A program made the position numbers and the translations under genes. Positions 1 through 8,423 of a DNA stretch of 64,000 nt are shown piece after piece. Position 1 is the stretch's first letter, and each line of letters opens with the position of its first letter. Under the pieces are notes generated by a model, which made no database searches, was not told the origin of the DNA, and saw only the letters and a program-made list of their open reading frames with translations. The stretch lies in assembly GCA_034520725.1 (NCBI GenBank), contig JAXHNH010000011.1, positions 372,001 through 436,000 on the forward strand, written 5' to 3'. The DNA comes from Gracilimonas sp034520725 (lineage in GTDB: Bacteria > Bacteroidota > Rhodothermia > Balneolales > Balneolaceae).

Positions 1-285
1 TGCTACAACGGTATCCTGACTCAGGGAAAGTGAAAAAACTCTCCCGGTGCCATTATTAACGCTATCTGCGTTTGGAGAAGTAAACCAACCTGCTTCATTG
101 GCAATATTTCTGTTTAGTGCGGGGCTGATCCAAAGGGTGTCACCATAAGCTGCAATAGTACTGACTCCATTTTGTCGAATACTGTTAAAATGGTCTTTAT
201 CTGGATCCTGTGGTCCATACAACTGAGCTTTTACCAATACAGGTAGCAGAGAAAATAGCATTATGATTAGGAGAGATCTTTTCAT
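1..285 (-). CDS. Secreted protein of unknown function, C-terminus beyond window
   Basis: An open frame runs from an ATG at 285 to the window edge (95 codons seen). It begins with a clear signal peptide (MKRSLLIIMLF, cleavage probably after VKAQ), followed by a soluble segment with GDTLWISPALN and a Ser/Asn-rich stretch, so the product is exported. Its start overlaps the stop of the upstream lipoprotein gene as ATGA (282-285), which suggests translational coupling and a shared role at the cell surface. The rest lies outside the window, so no family can be named. A large secreted beta-rich or sorting-domain protein is possible but is only a guess. Confidence 0.7.
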   Translation of the reverse strand, partial: MKRSLLIIMLFSLLPVLVKAQLYGPQDPDKDHFNSIRQNGVSTIAAYGDTLWISPALNRNIANEAGWFTSPNADSVNNGTGRVFSLSLSQDTVVA

Positions 286-1088
286 TCTACAAGTGTGAAA
301 GTAGTTTTAACGGTATCACTTACTAAGCCAGCACGATCAGCTGCAAAATAATGGATGTCATATGTATCAGGTTGGTTCTCTGAACTTACTGGAAATGTAA
401 GAGTGAATACGGAATCGCTTGCCACCATATCTCCAAAAGATTGTCCGTCGTCATATAGTTCGTAAGGTGAATTGGTCGCTTCTCCGCTAGTCCGACTAAT
501 TAGCCTTAAAAAAACACCCTCAATATTACTCTGACCATCCTTATCGGCCACTTTTGCAGTAAACCTAATATTCTCTGTACCAGATTGAGGAATAGGGTAT
601 TCAGAAGGATTCTCAACTTCAAGGATCTCAGGGGGTGAATTTGAGATTCCGTTGACCTTTAGCGCGCTTTGCGCATAATTGCCGTTTCCGTTAACGTCAG
701 TTGCAATAACAATTACTAAGAAGTTATTGATAGTGGAAGTAGAAACCGTTAAAGACAGATCCTGATCAAAATTACCGATTCCCTGAGAAACTGAAAATAA
801 ATTAAGGTTCCCCTCATCAATTTTTTGATCGTTTTGGATATCAGTTATTGAGAAATAGGTTAGAGTGTTCTCTGAAATTTGATTTATCTGTCCTGTTATA
901 TTGATAGTCAGTGTAGTATCAAAAACCTGATCAGTAACCCCTTCAAAGTTGATTTCCCCGGGAGAGATATTGAAATGAGTTATCATCGGAGTAGACTCCT
1001 TAATTTTATTCTCAATTCCGGTTTCACAGCCAGCGATTAGAATAAAACAGAGAATAAAACCAATTAATGAGTGATGAATCAGATTCAT
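282..1088 (-). CDS. Putative lipoprotein with Ig-like / choice-of-anchor type C-terminal domain
   Basis: 268 residues. The N-terminus is a lipoprotein signal with lipobox LIAGC (Cys21), so it should be lipid-anchored in the envelope. The C-terminal half (about 155-268) begins with SPPEILEVENPSEYPIP and contains VADKDGQSNIEGV and YDDGQSFGDMVASDSVFT. This resembles extracellular beta-sandwich domains with a calcium-loop-like DxDG. No enzymatic motif is visible. It is the first gene of a minus-strand pair, coupled by an ATGA overlap to a secreted protein gene. The function is unknown; an adhesion or surface-assembly role is inference only. Confidence 0.7.
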   Translation of the reverse strand: MNLIHHSLIGFILCFILIAGCETGIENKIKESTPMITHFNISPGEINFEGVTDQVFDTTLTINITGQINQISENTLTYFSITDIQNDQKIDEGNLNLFSVSQGIGNFDQDLSLTVSTSTINNFLVIVIATDVNGNGNYAQSALKVNGISNSPPEILEVENPSEYPIPQSGTENIRFTAKVADKDGQSNIEGVFLRLISRTSGEATNSPYELYDDGQSFGDMVASDSVFTLTFPVSSENQPDTYDIHYFAADRAGLVSDTVKTTFTLVE

Positions 1089-1178
1089 TTAATTTATGGC
1101 GTGAGATTTATATCAATGTTAAGGAATGATAAATCCTAAGTCCACTATATCATAAATTGTAACAAATCAGGATTCTGT

Positions 1179-1210
1179 ATTGCATAAACCTAATCAGGCC
1201 TTTATATTCT
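1179..1210 (+). promoter_or_regulatory. Candidate promoter of the trp operon
   Basis: ATTG at 1179-1182 and TATATTCT at 1203-1210 are separated by 20 bases. This resembles the Bacteroidota arrangement TTTG-N19/20-TAnnTTTG and also fits a sigma70-like TTGCAT-17-TATATT reading. It lies just upstream of the Trp-rich leader peptide, so the transcript would start only a few bases before the leader ATG. The match is imperfect and the start point is inferred. Confidence 0.35.
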
Positions 1211-1217
1211 GCGCGAT

Positions 1218-1292
1218 ATGAAGAATCAAATTAACGAATTACAAAATTGGTGGTGGCCCGTTATAGAAAATAACAGTGGGACTGCTATGTAA
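1218..1292 (+). CDS. trpL: trp operon leader peptide (24 aa, three consecutive Trp codons)
   Basis: ATG at 1218 opens a 24-codon frame ending TAA at 1290-1292, reading MKNQINELQNWWWPVIENN and then SGTAM. Codons 11-13 (1248-1256) are TGG TGG TGG. Tryptophan is rare, so three in a row just upstream of a terminator and trpE are diagnostic of ribosome-mediated attenuation. A ribosome waiting at these codons for charged tRNA-Trp would leave 1272-1280 free to form the antiterminator. A ribosome reaching the stop codon would cover it. The start has no evident Shine-Dalgarno sequence. Confidence 0.88.
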   Translation: MKNQINELQNWWWPVIENNSGTAM

Positions 1293-1329
1293 TTGAGCAT
1301 TTGAATAAAGAAATTTAAAACCCACTGTT
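1272..1329 (+). promoter_or_regulatory. trp antiterminator (alternative pairing 2:3)
   Basis: AACAGTGGG at 1272-1280, inside the end of the leader reading frame, is perfectly complementary over nine bases to CCCACTGTT at 1321-1329, the left arm of the terminator. Forming this helix would prevent termination. A competing upstream pairing is also visible: CCCGTTA (1257-1263), just after the Trp codons, can pair with TAAC (1271-1274) and GGG (1278-1280) with a small bulge. This is the 1:2 / 2:3 / 3:4 layout of classical attenuators. Pairings were read by eye, and energies were not computed. Confidence 0.78.
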
Positions 1330-1357
1330 CGATCGAATAGTGGGTTTTTTTGTTTTT
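1317..1357 (+). terminator. trp attenuator (intrinsic terminator)
   Basis: AAAACCCACT (1317-1326) pairs with AGTGGGTTTT (1339-1348). The stem extends inward through G-U and TTC/GAA to a GATC loop, and the right arm runs into a T-rich tract to 1357. It lies between the leader stop (1292) and the trpE start (1422), so it should terminate transcription before the structural genes when tryptophanyl-tRNA is plentiful. Confidence 0.85.
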
Positions 1358-1421
1358 ATGAGTGTGTTATTAGTTATTCACGATAACCATTATTAACCAA
1401 TAAATTGATAACGAAAAATAG

Positions 1422-2882
1422 ATGAACAAAGAACAATTTTTAGAACTTAGTAAAGAATATACGGCCATACCGGTTTATAGGAGATTACTGGCGGACGTAC
1501 TAACTCCGGTTTCCCTATTCATGAATATTCGCGAAGGAGCTGAATTTCCTTTTCTTCTGGAATCAGTTGAAGGTGGTGAGCAATTGGCTCGTTATTCTTT
1601 CATTGGACGAAATCCATATCAAAAGCTAACATTTGATGGAATTGAAACCATTCTTGAAACTAATGATAGTCAGGAAATTGTATCATCATCCTATTTTGAA
1701 AAACTTAAAGCACTTACAACGGCTTATTCTGAACCTACACTTCCCGGACTTCCTCGATTGAAAGGTGGGGCGGTTGGGTTTTCAGCCTATGATACCTTTC
1801 GCCAAGTGGAGAATCTCCCAAATGTTCCTGAGGACGACCTGAATCTTCCGGAGGCCATCTGGGCTTTTTATGATGAGATTTTTGCGTTCGACCATGTTAA
1901 ACATCAAGTGGTGTTGATCAAAACTGTTTTTGTTGAGGAAGAGGATGACCTTGAAGAAGCGTATCAGAAAGCGCTGCAAAACCTGGATGGAATGGAAAAA
2001 GCGGCTTTGAGTTCAAATTTCAGGAACCGTCCATTCAGTATTGATACAGACTCACTCTACAGTAACATGGATCAGGAGTTCTTCGAAAAGATCGTGAGGA
2101 AAGGCAAAGAATACATCTATGAAGGCGATATATTTCAGGTTGTACTTTCTCAGCGTTTCGAAGCAGATATGAGTGGCGATCCGTTTATGTTGTACCGAGC
2201 ATTACGAATGGTAAATCCCTCTCCGTATTTATTTTACCTGGATTTTGAGGACTTTCAGCTGGTCGGTTCATCTCCTGAGGTACTGGTTCGTGTGCAGGAA
2301 GGTGAAACGAGAGTACTGCCGATCGCAGGAACCCGTCGCCGTGGAAAAACTCATGAAGAAGATCTCGCTTTAGAGGAAGATCTTAAAAACGATCCTAAAG
2401 AAGTTGCTGAGCACATCATGCTGGTTGATCTGGGTCGTAACGATCTGTCTCGAGTATGTAAGCCAGGCACGGTCAAAATGGAGCGAAATCAGGTGATCGA
2501 ACGTTATTCACACGTAATGCATATAGTAAGTGATGTGGTTGGTGAATTACAGGACGATCAAACTTCAGTCGATGCTCTCATGCAGTGTTTTCCGGCCGGA
2601 ACGGTAAGTGGAGCACCGAAAATTCGGGCTATGGAGATCATCGATGAGCTGGAACCCACTAAGCGAGGAATTTATGCAGGAGCCGTTGGCTATTTCGATT
2701 TTTCAGGAAACATGGATACATGCATAGCCATCAGAACGATGGTTGTGACAGGAAACAAAGCTTATATTCAGGCTGGAGCTGGTATTGTGGCAGATAGTGA
2801 TCCTGAAAAGGAATTCGAAGAAACTCAAAGCAAAGCAGGAGCACTGGTTCAAGCATTAAGCGTAGCTTTAGATATTCAATAA
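1422..2882 (+). CDS. trpE: Anthranilate synthase component I
   Basis: 486 residues, full length for TrpE. It converts chorismate to anthranilate using ammonia supplied by TrpG, the first step of tryptophan synthesis. LLESVEGGE (from residue 45) is the conserved Trp-binding feedback-inhibition element. The chorismate-binding domain fills the C-terminal half, with IAGTRRRG, EHIMLVDLGRND, AGTVSGAPKIRAMEII and IQAGAGIVADSDPE. It is the first structural gene after the attenuator. Start ATG follows the terminator by about 65 bases, and trpS follows after 18 bases. Para-aminobenzoate synthase is excluded by the operon context and the LLES element. Confidence 0.97.
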   Translation: MNKEQFLELSKEYTAIPVYRRLLADVLTPVSLFMNIREGAEFPFLLESVEGGEQLARYSFIGRNPYQKLTFDGIETILETNDSQEIVSSSYFEKLKALTTAYSEPTLPGLPRLKGGAVGFSAYDTFRQVENLPNVPEDDLNLPEAIWAFYDEIFAFDHVKHQVVLIKTVFVEEEDDLEEAYQKALQNLDGMEKAALSSNFRNRPFSIDTDSLYSNMDQEFFEKIVRKGKEYIYEGDIFQVVLSQRFEADMSGDPFMLYRALRMVNPSPYLFYLDFEDFQLVGSSPEVLVRVQEGETRVLPIAGTRRRGKTHEEDLALEEDLKNDPKEVAEHIMLVDLGRNDLSRVCKPGTVKMERNQVIERYSHVMHIVSDVVGELQDDQTSVDALMQCFPAGTVSGAPKIRAMEIIDELEPTKRGIYAGAVGYFDFSGNMDTCIAIRTMVVTGNKAYIQAGAGIVADSDPEKEFEETQSKAGALVQALSVALDIQ

Positions 2883-2900
2883 ATTATTTAAATCAGATCA

Positions 2901-3887
2901 ATGAGTAAAAAAAAGACCATATTATCGGGCATTCAACCCTCCGGAAAACTTCATATTGGTAATTATTTTGGTGCTATACGTCAACATATTGCCATGCAGG
3001 AAGAGGGAGAAGCCTTTTTCTTTATCGCAAATTATCACTCTATGACATCTCTTAGTGATGGTAAGCAATTATACCAAAACACAATCGATGTAACGCTTGA
3101 CTATCTTTCGTTAGGCTTGAATCCAAGCAAAGCAACTTTCTTTGCACAATCCGATGTGCCTCAGGTAACTGAGTTAGCCTGGATGCTTGGAACCCTAACT
3201 CCGGTTTCACTTATGGAAAAAGGTGTATCCTATAAGGATAAAGTCGCATCCGGTCTTAACCCGAACATTGGTCTTTTTACTTATCCGATACTTCAAGCTG
3301 CTGACATTTTGATCTACCACTCTGATATAGTTCCAGTTGGCGAAGACCAAAAACAGAATATAGAGATCACTCGAGATCTGGCCGGTAAATTCAATCATAC
3401 ATATGATGGTGAGTATCTCAAACTCCCGAAAGAACACATTGTAAAATCAGTTGCGGTTGTACCGGGTATCGATGGTCGCAAAATGAGTAAGAGCTACGAT
3501 AACACTATAAATATATTTGCAGAAGGCAAAGCCCTGAAAAAACGCGTGATGTCCATACAAACAGATTCAACAGCTCTTGAAGATCCCAAAGATCCGGAAA
3601 GCGATAATGTGTTTGCCCTGATCAAGCTTTTTGCTGATAAGGAAACACAGAAAGAGATCGCAGATAAATATCGTGCAGGTGGCTATGGTTATGGTCACGC
3701 TAAAAAGGAACTCTTGGGCATGATAGAAGATTACTTCTCAGAAGCGAGGGAAAGACGAAAAGACCTTGAAACTGATCTTGACTACGTTCATGATGTACTC
3801 CGTCAGGGAAGTAAAAGAGCCCGCAAACGTGCCGAAGAAGTTATGGAACCGATCAGAGAAGTAACCGGTATAGTGCGCCACTTTTAA
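2901..3887 (+). CDS. trpS: Tryptophanyl-tRNA synthetase
   Basis: 328 residues, the usual length for bacterial TrpRS. It charges tRNA-Trp with tryptophan. It is a class I synthetase: the HIGH-type motif is HIGN in SGIQPSGKLHIGNYFGA (residues 9-25) and the KMSKS loop is GRKMSKSYDN (about 192-201). GEDQKQNIEITRDLA and SDIVPVG belong to the Trp-binding site. It sits between trpE and trpG, so the enzyme that makes the molecule sensed by the leader is itself under the attenuator. It appears to be the only TrpRS in view, but whether a second copy exists elsewhere cannot be seen. Confidence 0.97.
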   Translation: MSKKKTILSGIQPSGKLHIGNYFGAIRQHIAMQEEGEAFFFIANYHSMTSLSDGKQLYQNTIDVTLDYLSLGLNPSKATFFAQSDVPQVTELAWMLGTLTPVSLMEKGVSYKDKVASGLNPNIGLFTYPILQAADILIYHSDIVPVGEDQKQNIEITRDLAGKFNHTYDGEYLKLPKEHIVKSVAVVPGIDGRKMSKSYDNTINIFAEGKALKKRVMSIQTDSTALEDPKDPESDNVFALIKLFADKETQKEIADKYRAGGYGYGHAKKELLGMIEDYFSEARERRKDLETDLDYVHDVLRQGSKRARKRAEEVMEPIREVTGIVRHF

Positions 3888-3924
3888 TTAAAGGAATCTT
3901 GAAAACTATTTATTTGAAACTCCT

Positions 3925-4488
3925 GTGATTCTAATAATCGATAATTACGACTCCTTCACCTACAACCTCGTGCATTTGGTTGCAGCGGAAACCGAAGATT
4001 ATAAGGTAATTCGCAACGATGCTATGACATTGGATGAAATTCGTGAATTAAGACCATCCAAGATCCTCATATCACCGGGGCCCGGCAGACCGCACGAAGC
4101 GGGTATTACTGAGGAGATTATACGTGAGTTGGGGAAAGAAACACCTGTTTTAGGGGTATGCTTGGGTCACCAGGCCATAGGTGAAGTGTTTGGTGCTAAA
4201 GTTATTCATGCACCTAAACTCATGCACGGCAAAGTGTCTAAGGTATCACATGATGAACAATTTATATTCTCCGGAGTCGATAAAGATTTTATTGCCACCC
4301 GATATCATTCTCTAATTTTAGACCCCGAAACAATACCCGATGTACTTCAGATCACAGCTCATTCAGACGATGGAGTGATACAGGGGGTACGTCATAAAGA
4401 ATTTCCAATTCAGGGAATTCAATTTCACCCTGAAAGCATTCTAACAACAGAAGGACCAAAAATTATTTCAAACTGGCTAAATCAATAA
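3925..4488 (+). CDS. trpG: Anthranilate synthase component II (glutamine amidotransferase)
   Basis: 187 residues with a GTG start. It is a class I glutamine amidotransferase giving ammonia to TrpE. The N-terminus ILIIDNYDSFTYNL is typical. The nucleophile is Cys79 in GVCLGHQAIGE, and the His-Glu pair is in IQFHPESI (about residue 170). In many species the same subunit also serves PabB. The stop codon TAA overlaps an ATG (4488) that opens only five codons. The real next gene, trpD, begins at 4495. Confidence 0.96.
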   Translation: MILIIDNYDSFTYNLVHLVAAETEDYKVIRNDAMTLDEIRELRPSKILISPGPGRPHEAGITEEIIRELGKETPVLGVCLGHQAIGEVFGAKVIHAPKLMHGKVSKVSHDEQFIFSGVDKDFIATRYHSLILDPETIPDVLQITAHSDDGVIQGVRHKEFPIQGIQFHPESILTTEGPKIISNWLNQ

Positions 4489-4494
4489 TGGAAA

Positions 4495-5535
4495 ATGGAT
4501 TTTAAAACCATACTTAATAAGCTATCATTTTCAGAAGATCTAACCCAAGTTGAAGCAGAAACGGCAATGAACCTAATCATGTCGGGTGATATTTCCGAAC
4601 CCCAGATCGCTTCTTTCCTGACGGCTATGCGCCTAAAGGGCGAATCAGTTGAAGAACTCACTGCTTTCGTGAAAGTGATGCGTTCCAAAGCCGTTAAAGT
4701 TGATGTTGATGTTACTGGTGCGATCGATCTGGTAGGTACTGGCGGAGATCAATCAGGAACTTTCAACATTTCAACAGCCGCTTCCTTTATAACTGCGGCG
4801 GCAGGGGTTCCTGTTATTAAACATGGAAATCGCAGTGCTTCCAGTAAATGCGGAAGTGCAGACGTATTGGAACATCTGGGAGCGTCAATCGAGCTTGGTA
4901 AAGAGCAGGTTGAGCAGGTTTTTGATGAAATTGGCATGGCCTTTATGTTTGCGCCTATGTTTCATCCGGCAATGAAGTACGTAATGCCCTCAAGACGTGA
5001 GATCGGATTCCGAACTTTTTTCAATATTCTGGGACCAATGGTAAATCCGGCCGGAGTTCAAAGATATGTAATAGGTGCTTTCAGTAAAGAAGTGGCTGAT
5101 AAAATGGTTCATATTTTAGCAAACCTCGAAACTGACTTTGCATACACATTTAATGCCCATGATGGCCTTGATGAAGTGAGTTTGACCTCACAATCCGAGA
5201 TCTTTGAACTAAAAGATAAGGTGGTATCCACCTCAATTGTATTTGATCCGGAATCTATTGGCTTTAAGAAAGTGAAAATGAAAGAATTAATGGGAGGAGG
5301 TAAAGAAGAAAACGCCGAGATCCTAACCAAAATCATGGCTAATAAAGCTACTGATGCCCAACAAGGTATTGCTTTATTGAATGCAACCTTTGCCATTCAG
5401 GCCTCCGGTAAAGTGGATAAACTGGAAGAAGCCAAAGAGATAGCTAAAGAAGCTCTTGAATCCGGCAAAGCAAGGAAACTATTTAACGATTTTGTTGATG
5501 CAACTAATGATGCAATGGGGACCTTTAAATACTAA
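4495..5535 (+). CDS. trpD: Anthranilate phosphoribosyltransferase
   Basis: 346 residues, full length. It transfers phosphoribose from PRPP to anthranilate. Glycine-rich PRPP loop GTGGDQSGTFNIST (from about residue 81) and KHGNRSASSKCGSADVLE (about 109-126) are family signatures. It is the unfused type, separate from TrpG. Its stop overlaps the trpC start as TAATG (5533-5537), implying coupled translation. Confidence 0.97.
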   Translation: MDFKTILNKLSFSEDLTQVEAETAMNLIMSGDISEPQIASFLTAMRLKGESVEELTAFVKVMRSKAVKVDVDVTGAIDLVGTGGDQSGTFNISTAASFITAAAGVPVIKHGNRSASSKCGSADVLEHLGASIELGKEQVEQVFDEIGMAFMFAPMFHPAMKYVMPSRREIGFRTFFNILGPMVNPAGVQRYVIGAFSKEVADKMVHILANLETDFAYTFNAHDGLDEVSLTSQSEIFELKDKVVSTSIVFDPESIGFKKVKMKELMGGGKEENAEILTKIMANKATDAQQGIALLNATFAIQASGKVDKLEEAKEIAKEALESGKARKLFNDFVDATNDAMGTFKY

Positions 5536-6353
5536 TGAATACCATCTTAGACGAAATAACAGAGAAGACAGCTGAAGATCTTGTCAAGCGAAAACAACAG
5601 GTCTCACTAGCTGATTTTAATTCATTTGAGGGATTTGAAAAGGAACGAATTTCATTTAAAAAATCACTCGAAGACACCAATACAGTTTCGATTATCGCGG
5701 AAGTTAAAAAGGCCTCACCTTCGAAGGGTATTATCCGAACTGATTTTGATCCGGTCGATATTGCGCTGAGATATGAGGAAGGAGGAACTTCAGCCATTTC
5801 TGTATTAACAGATGAACCGTTTTTTAAGGGTGATTTAAAGTATTTGGAGGCAATTTCTAAAAGAGTTGAGTTACCTTTGCTCCGCAAGGATTTCATCATA
5901 GATCCCTATCAGATTAAAGAAGCACGTGCTTACGGTGCTGATGCCGTTTTGATCATAGTGGCTATAACAGAAGGAAATCAGCTTCAGGAACTGCAACACG
6001 CAGCTGAAGAATTTGGATTGGATGCTTTGGTTGAATGTTACGATCAGGATGATTTTGATCGTTTAGACTTTAAACAAACGGATATATTGGGTGTGAACAA
6101 CCGTGATCTGAAGACTTTTGAAGTGGACGTTCACCGAGGAATTTCGATCTTGCAGCAAGCTCCTGAAGGCACGGTATTAGTATCTGAAAGCGGTTTATCT
6201 AGTGGAGAAGACTTGGCTTTATTGAAAAAAGAAGGCATCCACTCAGCTTTGATAGGTGAATACTTTATGAGTCATAAAGACCCTGGTCAGGCAGTAAAAG
6301 ACTTACTTGAGCAAATGGAAGCAGAATTTGAAAAACTGTATTTAAATGACTGA
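5535..6353 (+). CDS. trpC: Indole-3-glycerol phosphate synthase
   Basis: 272 residues, a TIM-barrel enzyme that closes the pyrrole ring to indole-3-glycerol phosphate. Visible signatures are IAEVKKASPSKGII (about 52-65, catalytic Lys), LLRKDFIIDPYQI (about 115-127), ILGVNNRDLKTFEVD and VSESGLSSGEDL. Start and stop both overlap neighbours: one base with trpD and eight with trpF. Monofunctional, not fused to TrpF. Confidence 0.97.
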   Translation: MNTILDEITEKTAEDLVKRKQQVSLADFNSFEGFEKERISFKKSLEDTNTVSIIAEVKKASPSKGIIRTDFDPVDIALRYEEGGTSAISVLTDEPFFKGDLKYLEAISKRVELPLLRKDFIIDPYQIKEARAYGADAVLIIVAITEGNQLQELQHAAEEFGLDALVECYDQDDFDRLDFKQTDILGVNNRDLKTFEVDVHRGISILQQAPEGTVLVSESGLSSGEDLALLKKEGIHSALIGEYFMSHKDPGQAVKDLLEQMEAEFEKLYLND

Positions 6354-6999
6354 ACAAGCTGATAGAACTAAAATCAAGATTTGTGGAATCACGAATCTGG
6401 AGGATGCCCGATTTGCTGCCGGAGCCTTGGTAGATTATCTGGGATTCATCTTTTACGATAAAAGTCCCCGCTATATTGAGCCGGGAGAGGCAGGTGCTAT
6501 CATCAACTGGATAGAAGGACCTGAGAAAGTTGGGGTGTTTGTGAATCAATCTCTTGATGACGTAAACAGTATCGCTAAGCAAACGGGACTTGATTATGTG
6601 CAGCTTCATGGCGATGAATCCCCGGAATATTGCGAATTGATTGAGAAACCGATCATAAAAGCCATTCACATTGAAGAAGAATCGGTTGATTATTTGTTGA
6701 AGCATCAGATCGAAAAATACTCTGAAGTCGCCGATTATCTGCTATTTGATACTAAGATCGATGGATTATGGGGAGGAACCGGAACAAGCTTTGATTGGTC
6801 AGTCATAACCGATCTGGGGATAGACATACCGTTTTTCCTTTCAGGAGGACTCAAAGCTGAAAATATCAAAGAAGCCATTAAAACAGTTCAGCCATATGCC
6901 GTTGATGTTTCAAGTAGTTTAGAACAAAAACCAGGACTTAAAGATTTTGACAAGATCGAAACATTTATGGATGAGATCAGAGCAATAGAACAAAATTAA
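6346..6999 (+). CDS. trpF: Phosphoribosylanthranilate isomerase
   Basis: 217 residues, a small TIM barrel that isomerises phosphoribosylanthranilate. KICGITNLEDARFA (11-24) carries the catalytic Cys, followed by LGFIFYDKSPRYIEP, GVFVNQ, VQLHGDES, FFLSGGLKAENI and AVDVSSSLEQKPGLKD. It begins eight bases inside trpC. A dispersed repeat separates it from trpB. Confidence 0.96.
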   Translation: MTEQADRTKIKICGITNLEDARFAAGALVDYLGFIFYDKSPRYIEPGEAGAIINWIEGPEKVGVFVNQSLDDVNSIAKQTGLDYVQLHGDESPEYCELIEKPIIKAIHIEEESVDYLLKHQIEKYSEVADYLLFDTKIDGLWGGTGTSFDWSVITDLGIDIPFFLSGGLKAENIKEAIKTVQPYAVDVSSSLEQKPGLKDFDKIETFMDEIRAIEQN

Positions 7000-7007
7000 A
7001 TTTTAAA

Positions 7008-7082
7008 GTCATTCTGAGCGAAATCGAAAAACCTGCACAATTTTAACCTGTGAAGGTCTTTCTGGAGTACCCTCAGTATGAC
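7008..7082 (+). repeat. Dispersed palindrome-ended repeat, copy 1
   Basis: The trpF-trpB gap holds a 75-base element opening GTCATTCTGAGCGAAATCGA and closing TCAGTATGAC, whose ends form an imperfect terminal inverted repeat (9 of 10 matched). A related copy opens the same way at 23642. The two share blocks such as CGAAA-CGAA-AACC, CACAA, ACCTGTG and TCTTTC/TCCTTC. GTCATTCTGAGCGAA-type elements are scattered through many Bacteroidota genomes. The ATG at 7078 lies in the element, which is why the later ATG is preferred for trpB. Confidence 0.75.
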
Positions 7083-7098
7083 GATCGACATAATTATT

Positions 7099-8334
7099 AT
7101 GACATCACAAATCAAGACAAAGACTTACAAATTTCCGGATGAAAGAGGCTATTATGGCCAATTTGGAGGGAAATTTGTCCCTGAAATTCTAATTCCTGCT
7201 ATTCAGGAATTAGAAGAGGAATTCAAAAAAGCCAAGGATGATCCTGAGTTCAACTCTGAACTCACTAAATTACTGGATGAGTATGTTGGTCGGCCTACCA
7301 AGCTTACTTATGCCAATCGGCTTACTGAGCATTACGGCAAAGCAAAGGTCTACTTAAAACGTGAAGATCTTTGCCATACCGGAGCTCACAAGATCAATAA
7401 TGCTATTGGTCAGGTTTTACTTGCCCGACGAATGGGAAAAGAACGAATTATTGCTGAGACAGGAGCCGGACAGCACGGAGTAGCAACAGCGACAGCCTGT
7501 GCCAAATTTGGCCTTGAATGCATCGTATATATGGGAGAGGAAGACATGGTTCGGCAGAAACTCAATGTTGACCGAATGAGACTGTTGGGTGCAGAAGTTC
7601 GTTCAGTGACGAGCGGCTCCAGAACACTGAAGGATGCCACTAATGAAGCCATCCGAGACTGGGTAACCAATGTTGATACAACCTTTTATATCATAGGCTC
7701 TGTAGTTGGCCCTCATCCATATCCGATGATGGTCAGACATTTTCATGAAGTCATTGGGTCATGAGACCAAAGGAATCAGATACCATAAGCTGGAAGGGCC
7801 GGAATCCCAGATTATCTGCTGGCCTGCGTGGGGGGAGGTTCAAACGCTATTGGATTTTTCTACCCGTTTATAAATGATGAAACAGTTGAGATCATAGGGG
7901 TAGAGGCTGCCGGATTTGGAGTAGACTCCGGTAAAACGGCAGCTACCATGAGTAAAGGCACTCCAGGAATTCTTCACGGATCATTTAGCTACCTGTTGCT
8001 AAAGTCAGATGAGGGACAAATCGAACTAGCTCATTCGATCAGCGCAGGACTTGATTATCCCGGAGTAGGACCTGAACATGCTCATTTGCACGACATTGGC
8101 CGTGTTCAATATTATGCGGTTACTGATGAGGAAGCAATGGATGCGGTCAAATTACTTTCAAAAACCGAAGGTATTATTCCCGCACTGGAAACAGCTCACG
8201 CTTTCGCATGGCTTGAAAATCTGATGCCAGAAACTTCAGAAGACGAGATCGTGATACTGAATCTTTCCGGAAGAGGCGATAAGGACATGGGCACTATTTC
8301 AGAGTTTATTCGTAAGAGAATAGAGGATAATTAA
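7099..8334 (+). pseudogene. trpB: Tryptophan synthase beta chain, frame broken near 7756-7806
   Basis: TrpB joins indole and serine to make tryptophan. The first part (ATG 7099) reads FPDERGYYGQFGGKFVPE, KREDLCHTGAHKINNAIG with the PLP lysine, AETGAGQHGVATATA and GSVVGPHPYPMMVRHFHEVIG, then stops at 7762-7764. The second part resumes in the same frame with GGGSNAIGFFYPF, GVDSGKTAAT and LSGRGDKD to 8334. Between them, stretches of the expected ETK...LEG...PDYLLACVGGGSN are visible only by changing frame. About six extra bases, several in G or C runs, explain this, with a net shift of zero. A sequencing or consensus error is more likely than a real pseudogene. The alternative start at 7078 lies in the repeat. 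Confidence 0.9.
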
Positions 8335-8350
8335 TTAGTAATTAATGCTC

Positions 8351-8400
8351 GATGACAGACGCTCTGTGTCTTAGCGCAGATTCATGAAATGATCGTCATC
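8351..8400. repeat. Possible small palindromic element between trpB and trpA
   Basis: The 89-base trpB-trpA gap contains a segment bounded by GATGAC (8351-8356) and GTCATC (8395-8400), an exact six-base inverted repeat. Inside are GACGCT and TTAGCGC. It may be a remnant of the same kind of dispersed element as in the trpF-trpB gap. The evidence is weak and no second copy was recognised here. Confidence 0.3.
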
Positions 8401-8423
8401 ACTAGCATAGATATAATAAGAGC

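Noticed and set aside
4488..4505. ATG overlapping the trpG stop
   Set aside because: It opens only five codons. trpD starts in another frame at 4495.
7078..7098. Earlier ATG for trpB giving seven more residues
   Set aside because: It lies in the end of the dispersed repeat, and the ATG at 7099 gives the usual N-terminus just before the FPDERGYYG segment.
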